Source: Deltaproteobacteria bacterium (lineage in GTDB: Bacteria > Desulfobacterota_B > Binatia > Bin18). From it: a stretch of DNA of 19,390 bases. Location of the stretch: NCBI GenBank assembly GCA_012271025.1, contig JAAXHF010000676.1, forward strand, positions 1 to 19,390. Direction: 5' to 3'. Position 1 is the first letter of the stretch. Every line of letters starts with the position of its first letter. The notes below the pieces were generated by a model. That model was given only the letters and a program-made list of their open reading frames with translations, searched no databases and was not told the origin of the DNA. Positions 15,795 to 19,390 of this stretch are shown one piece after another. The position numbers and the translations under genes were made by a program.

Positions 15795-16427
15795 TTAGAC
15801 TTTCGAGTACAGCTCAACAATCAGCTGTTCATTGACCGGCACGGTGAGGTCAGCTCGTCCGGGCAGGGCTTTCATTCTGCCGACAAAGGTATCCTTCTCA
15901 ACCTCCAACCACTCCGGTACGCCACGTCGCTGGGCCAGCTCGGCTGCCTCCTGGATACGGGCAATTTTCCGGCTCGCCTCCCGAACCTGGACCTCGTCGC
16001 CAATGCCGACCATGTAGGAGGGAATGGTCACCCGACGATTATTGACCAGAAAGTGGCCGTGGCGGACGAGCTGTCTGGCCTCCGAACGCGAGGTCGCAAA
16101 TCCCATCCGGTAGACGGTGTTGTCAAGACGACGCTCCAAGAGCAAGAGCAGGTTCTCACCGGTAACACCGCGCCGACGCTCGGCCAGGGAAAACATTCGA
16201 CGGAAGGGCTTCTCCAGGGCGCCGTAGATGCGTTTGAGTTTTTGCTTCTCACGCAGCTGGATACTATACTCAGTCGCCTTTCGGCCTCTGCCCTGACCGT
16301 GCTGTCCCGGCGGATAACTCCGCCGTTCTATTGCACATTTATCGGTGTAGCAGCGCTCTCCCTTGAGGAAAAGCTTGATTCCCTCTCGCCTGCACAGGCG
16401 ACAGACTGGCCCGCTGTATCGCGCCAC
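15795..16427 (-). CDS. rpsD: 30S ribosomal protein S4 (zinc-binding, C+ type)
   Basis: This 210-residue S4 nucleates 30S assembly on 16S rRNA. Four cysteines in the N-terminal region, Cys9, Cys12, Cys26 and Cys31 (CxxC...C....C), mark the zinc-binding C+ form, as in Thermus and Geobacillus and unlike E. coli. [17 protein letters not shown] and the S4 RNA-binding domain ([52 protein letters not shown]) are standard. The start is GTG at 16427, chosen because the S4 N-terminus MARYSGP begins there and a GGAGG site lies 6 nt upstream. In other bacteria S4 represses its own operon. The 129-bp gap upstream is unusually long for this operon. Confidence 0.97.
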   Translation of the reverse strand: MARYSGPVCRLCRREGIKLFLKGERCYTDKCAIERRSYPPGQHGQGRGRKATEYSIQLREKQKLKRIYGALEKPFRRMFSLAERRRGVTGENLLLLLERRLDNTVYRMGFATSRSEARQLVRHGHFLVNNRRVTIPSYMVGIGDEVQVREASRKIARIQEAAELAQRRGVPEWLEVEKDTFVGRMKALPGRADLTVPVNEQLIVELYSKV

Positions 16428-16511
16428 AAAATCCTCCAGCTTTCGTCTAGCTTGGTGGGGGGCTCCGTCGTGTCAGTGATGGCTCACCACAGTCTCTCTC
16501 GCGTGTGAGTG

Positions 16512-16539
16512 TTGACATTTGCCCTTTGACTTTTGACTT
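16512..16539. repeat. Heptanucleotide tandem repeat in the rpsK-rpsD gap
   Basis: Reading the plus strand, four consecutive 7-mers are TTGACAT, TTGCCCT, TTGACTT and TTGACTT. Units 1, 3 and 4 share TTGAC and unit 2 is degenerate. The repeat lies in the middle of a 129-bp gap (16428-16556) that holds no gene. The region is locally more AT-rich than the genes around it. The TTGAC cores could be mistaken for -35 boxes on the plus strand, but no -10 partner is visible. Confidence 0.6.
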
Positions 16540-16556
16540 TCTTGGCCTCAGCCGCC

Positions 16557-16955
16557 TCAGACCCGTCGCCGTTTTGGAGGACGACAGCCGTTATGCGGAA
16601 TCGGGGTCACGTCCCGGATGACGCTGACCGCAAAGCCGGTGGCCTGCAATGAGCGCAGGGCCGACTCCCGCCCCGCTCCCGGTCCCTTGACATGGACCTG
16701 AACGGAACGCATGCCGGCATCGGCCGCTTTTCGCGCCGCGCTCTCGGCCGCCATTTGCGCGGCATACGGCGTGCCCTTGCGTGAGCCTTTGAAGCCTACG
16801 CTGCCCGAACTGGCCCAGGCGACCGAATTCCCCTGCGGGTCGGTGATGGTCACGATGGTGTTGTTGAAGGTCGAGTAGATATGAACGACGCCCTCTGGGA
16901 CCGACCGCTTCACGCGTTTCCTGCGTGTCGAAGCACGCTCGCCGGCTCTGGCCAT
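16557..16955 (-). CDS. rpsK: 30S ribosomal protein S11
   Basis: This 132-residue protein lies on the 30S platform near the E site and contacts 16S r[59 protein letters not shown] and the C-terminal [19 protein letters not shown] are canonical S11. The start is set by a strong TAAGGAG site (complement of 16964-16970) 8 nt before the ATG at 16955. A second ATG at 16960 is out of frame and too close to that site. It lies 25 bp after rpsM. Confidence 0.98.
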   Translation of the reverse strand: MARAGERASTRRKRVKRSVPEGVVHIYSTFNNTIVTITDPQGNSVAWASSGSVGFKGSRKGTPYAAQMAAESAARKAADAGMRSVQVHVKGPGAGRESALRSLQATGFAVSVIRDVTPIPHNGCRPPKRRRV

Positions 16956-16963
16956 GCCATATT

Positions 16964-16970
16964 CTCCTTA
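16964..16970 (-). promoter_or_regulatory. rpsK: Strong ribosome-binding site for rpsK
   Basis: The minus-strand sequence TAAGGAG is a near-perfect anti-16S match. Its spacing (8 nt to 16955, 3 nt to 16960) decides between two overlapping ATGs in favour of the one that gives the conserved S11 N-terminus. Confidence 0.75.
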
Positions 16971-16980
16971 CAGCTGCGGA

Positions 16981-17361
16981 CTAGCGAACCGGCGCCTGTT
17001 TCTTCCCGGCCACCGTGCGCTTGGGGCCTTTTCGGGTCCGCGAGTTTGTCTTGGTCCGCTGTCCCCGGACCGGCAGATTCTTGCGGTGCCGGATGCCCCG
17101 ATGGGATCCGATGTCGATGTAGCGCTTGATATTGCCGGTCACGTCCCGGCGCAGGTCGCCCTCAACCCGATAGTCTTCCTCAAGAACACGGCGAATCGTG
17201 GCCACCTCGTCATCGCTTAAATCATCGGTGTTGCGCTCCAGCGGGACAGCGGCCGTCGAAAGGATGTCGGCCGCCGTCTTGCGCCCAATGCCGTAGATGT
17301 AGGTCAGGCCGATTTCGATCCGCTTATTCCGGGGCAGTTCAATCCCGGCGACACGTGCCAT
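16981..17361 (-). CDS. rpsM: 30S ribosomal protein S13
   Basis: This 126-residue S13 sits in the head of the 30S subunit, where its C-terminal tail reaches the P-site t[33 protein letters not shown] is the canonical N-terminus with the helix-hairpin-helix region. [58 protein letters not shown] is the conserved basic C-terminus. The ATG at 17361 is the only sensible start. It follows rpmJ by 26 nt. Confidence 0.98.
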   Translation of the reverse strand: MARVAGIELPRNKRIEIGLTYIYGIGRKTAADILSTAAVPLERNTDDLSDDEVATIRRVLEEDYRVEGDLRRDVTGNIKRYIDIGSHRGIRHRKNLPVRGQRTKTNSRTRKGPKRTVAGKKQAPVR

Positions 17362-17387
17362 GGTGCTTCTCCCTGTCCTCGCTGGTC

Positions 17388-17501
17388 CTAGCCTTGGCGT
17401 TGTTTGTGGCGGGGATTCTCACAAATAACGCGCACTTTTCCAAAACGGCGAATAAGCTTACACTTCCGACAAATCTTTTTGACCGAAGCCCGAACTTTCA
17501 T
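17388..17501 (-). CDS. rpmJ: 50S ribosomal protein L36 (zinc-ribbon type)
   Basis: This 37-codon gene encodes [20 protein letters not shown]...[15 protein letters not shown]. Cys11, Cys14, Cys27 and His32 form the CxxC...C....H zinc ribbon of the C+ L36 type, which is normally lost or replaced under zinc limitation in bacteria that also carry a C- copy. The length matches the family (37-38 residues). It lies between map (22 bp upstream) and rpsM, its normal alpha-operon place. infA, which often precedes it, is absent here. Confidence 0.96.
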   Translation of the reverse strand: MKVRASVKKICRKCKLIRRFGKVRVICENPRHKQRQG

Positions 17502-17523
17502 ACACGGCTCCTCTCTGACGACT

Positions 17524-18291
17524 TCAGAGCTGGCTCAGGATCTGTGGCCCGCGCTCCGTAATCGCAATGGAGTGCTCAAAATGCGCCGACAAGCTGCCGT
17601 CTTTTGTCACCGCGGTCCAGGCGTCATCTTTCATCATGACCGCCGCCTGTCCCATATTGACCATGGGTTCAATCGCCAGGACCATGCCTTCTCGCAGGCG
17701 AACACCGCGATTTTTGGTGCCATAGTTAGGGACGGCGGGATCCTCGTGCAGGCGCCGCCCCACCCCGTGACCGACAAAATCGCGCACAACGGAAAAGCCT
17801 TCCCGTTCAACACGGTCCTGGATGGCGGCCGACACATTGCCCAAGCGGTTTCCGACCTGGGCCTGGGCGATCCCTTCTTCGAGCGACTCGGCCGTCGTGG
17901 TCAGGAGTTTGTGTGTGCGCTCCGGAGCGGCTCCGAGCACAAAGGAGATGGCGGCGTCCCCATAAAAGCCCTCATGGATGACACCAAAATCAAGACTCAC
18001 CACGTCTCCGTCTTGGATGGTGCGCGCAGTCTTCGGAATCCCATGGACAATCTCATCGTTGATCGACACACAAATCGTGGCCGGAAAGGGCACCGAGCCA
18101 TTACGGATGGTATACCCCTTGAAGGCAGAGGCGGCGCCCTTTTTCCGAATCAGTTCGGCGGCCCAGCGGTCAATTTCACCGGTTGAGATACCGGGGCGCA
18201 CCTGCTCTCGCAGCTCAGCCAGGATCTCGATCACGATCCGGTTGGCTTTGCGCATGAGTTCAATTTCGTGTGGCGACTTGAGGAAGATCAT
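17524..18291 (-). CDS. map: Methionine aminopeptidase type I
   Basis: This 255-residue enzyme removes the initiator methionine from nascent proteins. The five metal ligands are all present: Asp101 (SLDFG), Asp112 (YGDAA), His175 ([12 protein letters not shown]), Glu208 (LAIEPM) and Glu239 (AHFEHSI). The substrate histidine is His83 in IVHGIP. The length and lack of an N-terminal zinc-finger extension make it a bacterial type Ia enzyme. It lies directly between secY (16-bp gap) and rpmJ, without adk before it or infA after it. Confidence 0.97.
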   Translation of the reverse strand: MIFLKSPHEIELMRKANRIVIEILAELREQVRPGISTGEIDRWAAELIRKKGAASAFKGYTIRNGSVPFPATICVSINDEIVHGIPKTARTIQDGDVVSLDFGVIHEGFYGDAAISFVLGAAPERTHKLLTTTAESLEEGIAQAQVGNRLGNVSAAIQDRVEREGFSVVRDFVGHGVGRRLHEDPAVPNYGTKNRGVRLREGMVLAIEPMVNMGQAAVMMKDDAWTAVTKDGSLSAHFEHSIAITERGPQILSQL

Positions 18292-18307
18292 AAGCCTGTA
18301 GCGTGGG

Positions 18308-19390
18308 CTATCCTCTGCGGCCCCGAATGCGGCCCCGTTTCATAAATCCTTCATAATTGCGCATCATGATCTGGGTTTCCATTTGGCCGACCGTGTCAAG
18401 GGCCACACCAACAACGATCAGCAGCGCCGTTCCGCCAAAGAAGAAGGGCACGTTAAAGAAACTGACCAGCAGATTGGGTATGACACAAATGATGGCCACA
18501 TAGATGGCGCCGCTCAGGGTAATGCGGCTCAGTACCCGGTCAATGTATTCAGCCGTCCGCTGCCCCGGCCGGATCCCGGGGATAAACCCTCCGTATTTCT
18601 TCATATTGTCGGCAACGTCGGTCGGATTGAAGACGACCGCGGTGTAAAAGTAACAGAAGAAAATGATCATGGCTACATAAGCCAAGTTGTAGATGGAGCT
18701 GCCGGGAGCCAGGATATCGGCCACGGCCTGGGCCCAGGCATGCTCGGAGAACCCGGCTATGGTCACCGGAAAAATGAGGACCGACGAGGCAAAAATAGGC
18801 GGAATGACTCCGGCGGTATTGATCTTCAGCGGCAGATGCGAACTCTGCCCGCCGTAGACCTTGCGGCCGACCATCCGTTTGGCGTACTGCACCGGGATGC
18901 GCCGCTGAGAGCGTTCCATGAAGATCACCGCTCCAACGATGGCCACCATGCCAACCAGCAGCAGCCCGACGGTCAGAATACCCAGCTCGCCCTCACGCAC
19001 AAATTCGGTCGTGGCGGTCACCGCCGAGGGAATGCTGGCCACAATGCCGGCAAAAATGACCAGGGAGATACCGTTGCCAATGCCCCGCTCGGTAATCTGC
19101 TCGCCCAGCCACATGATGAAAGCCGTGCCGGCGGTGAGGGTAATCATGGTCATGAGGCGGAAACTCCAGCCGGGCTCAAATACGACGGAGTTGCCACCCG
19201 GCGCCTGGATCTGCTCCAAGCCGATGCTGATGAAAAAGCCCTGCACCAGCGATAGCCCGACCGTGCTGTAGCGCGTGTATTGGGTAATCTTTCGCCGACC
19301 CAGCTCACCCTCTTTGGACAGGCGTTCGAGGGTGGGAACCACGACGGTCAGGAGTTGCAGGATGATGGAGGCGCTGATGTAGGGCATGAT
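18308..19390 (-). CDS. secY: Protein translocase subunit SecY, C-terminal part (5' end outside window)
   Basis: The frame is open through the window edge. The visible 361 residues begin at ...[35 protein letters not shown], which in SecY follows roughly the first 80 residues, so the ATG at 19387 is internal. SecY is the membrane channel of the Sec translocon. [50 protein letters not shown], the cytoplasmic loop [38 protein letters not shown], and the C-terminal [19 protein letters not shown] are standard SecY segments. Multiple membrane helices are evident. The gene ends in TAG at 18308, just before map, linking the spc and alpha operons. Confidence 0.97.
   Translation of the reverse strand: MMPYISASIILQLLTVVVPTLERLSKEGELGRRKITQYTRYSTVGLSLVQGFFISIGLEQIQAPGGNSVVFEPGWSFRLMTMITLTAGTAFIMWLGEQITERGIGNGISLVIFAGIVASIPSAVTATTEFVREGELGILTVGLLLVGMVAIVGAVIFMERSQRRIPVQYAKRMVGRKVYGGQSSHLPLKINTAGVIPPIFASSVLIFPVTIAGFSEHAWAQAVADILAPGSSIYNLAYVAMIIFFCYFYTAVVFNPTDVADNMKKYGGFIPGIRPGQRTAEYIDRVLSRITLSGAIYVAIICVIPNLLVSFFNVPFFFGGTALLIVVGVALDTVGQMETQIMMRNYEGFMKRGRIRGRRG

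Noticed and set aside
16512..16540. Plus-strand promoter from the TTGACA/TTGACT boxes in the rpsK-rpsD gap
   Set aside because: No -10 box at 16-18 bp and no plus-strand gene downstream; better explained as a tandem repeat.

Overview
The window is bacterial chromosome of high GC content. All but two of its genes lie on the minus strand. Most of it is core and metabolic DNA. I see no phage, transposon, CRISPR array, tRNA or rRNA. The lineage cannot be fixed from the sequence alone. The high GC, an F420-type luciferase-like oxidoreductase, a Uma2 nuclease, a compact NuoG, and a mix of GST, enoyl-CoA hydratase and MetX-like hydrolase genes would suit an uncultured deltaproteobacteria-grade or Tectomicrobia/Binatota-like organism. 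That placement is a low-confidence inference.

Layout, read 5'->3' on the minus strand from the right edge. (1) 19390-14298 is the end of the spc operon plus the alpha operon: secY (5' end cut off), map, rpmJ, rpsM, rpsK, rpsD, rpoA, rplQ. The adk and infA genes that often lie here are absent. A strong palindrome at 14165-14202 separates this block from the next. (2) 14138-9021 is a SPOR-domain membrane protein followed by trpD-trpC-trpF-trpB-trpA, tightly packed with ATGA and longer overlaps. It encodes every step from anthranilate to tryptophan; trpE and trpG are not in the window. (3) 8984-5769 continues on the same strand with short gaps: a DUF2283-like small protein, a GST-fold protein with an extra C-terminal domain, a MetX-like alpha/beta hydrolase and an enoyl-CoA hydratase/isomerase. 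These could be read through from the trp operon. (4) The plus-strand gene at 5167-5733 encodes a four-helix CopD-like membrane protein. It converges on the enoyl-CoA hydratase gene and diverges from nuoF. (5) 4992-2073 is nuoF-nuoG, the NADH-oxidising electron-input module of complex I, without nuoE beside it. NuoG is unusually short but keeps the ligands for all its iron-sulfur clusters, including N7. (6) 2007-637 is a Uma2-family nuclease gene in locally lower-GC DNA, then exodeoxyribonuclease III. (7) 1-615, on the plus strand, is the 3' part of a luciferase-like F420-type oxidoreductase.

The 174-bp region between nuoF and the CopD-like gene holds two back-to-back sigma70-type promoters, both with 17-bp spacers. 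They are the clearest regulatory signal in the window. No clearly new biological system is visible. The points most worth a second look are the compact NuoG and detached nuoFG pair, the SPOR gene heading the trp operon with a palindrome just upstream, the GST with a polyproline-linked C-terminal domain, and a heptanucleotide tandem repeat between rpsK and rpsD.
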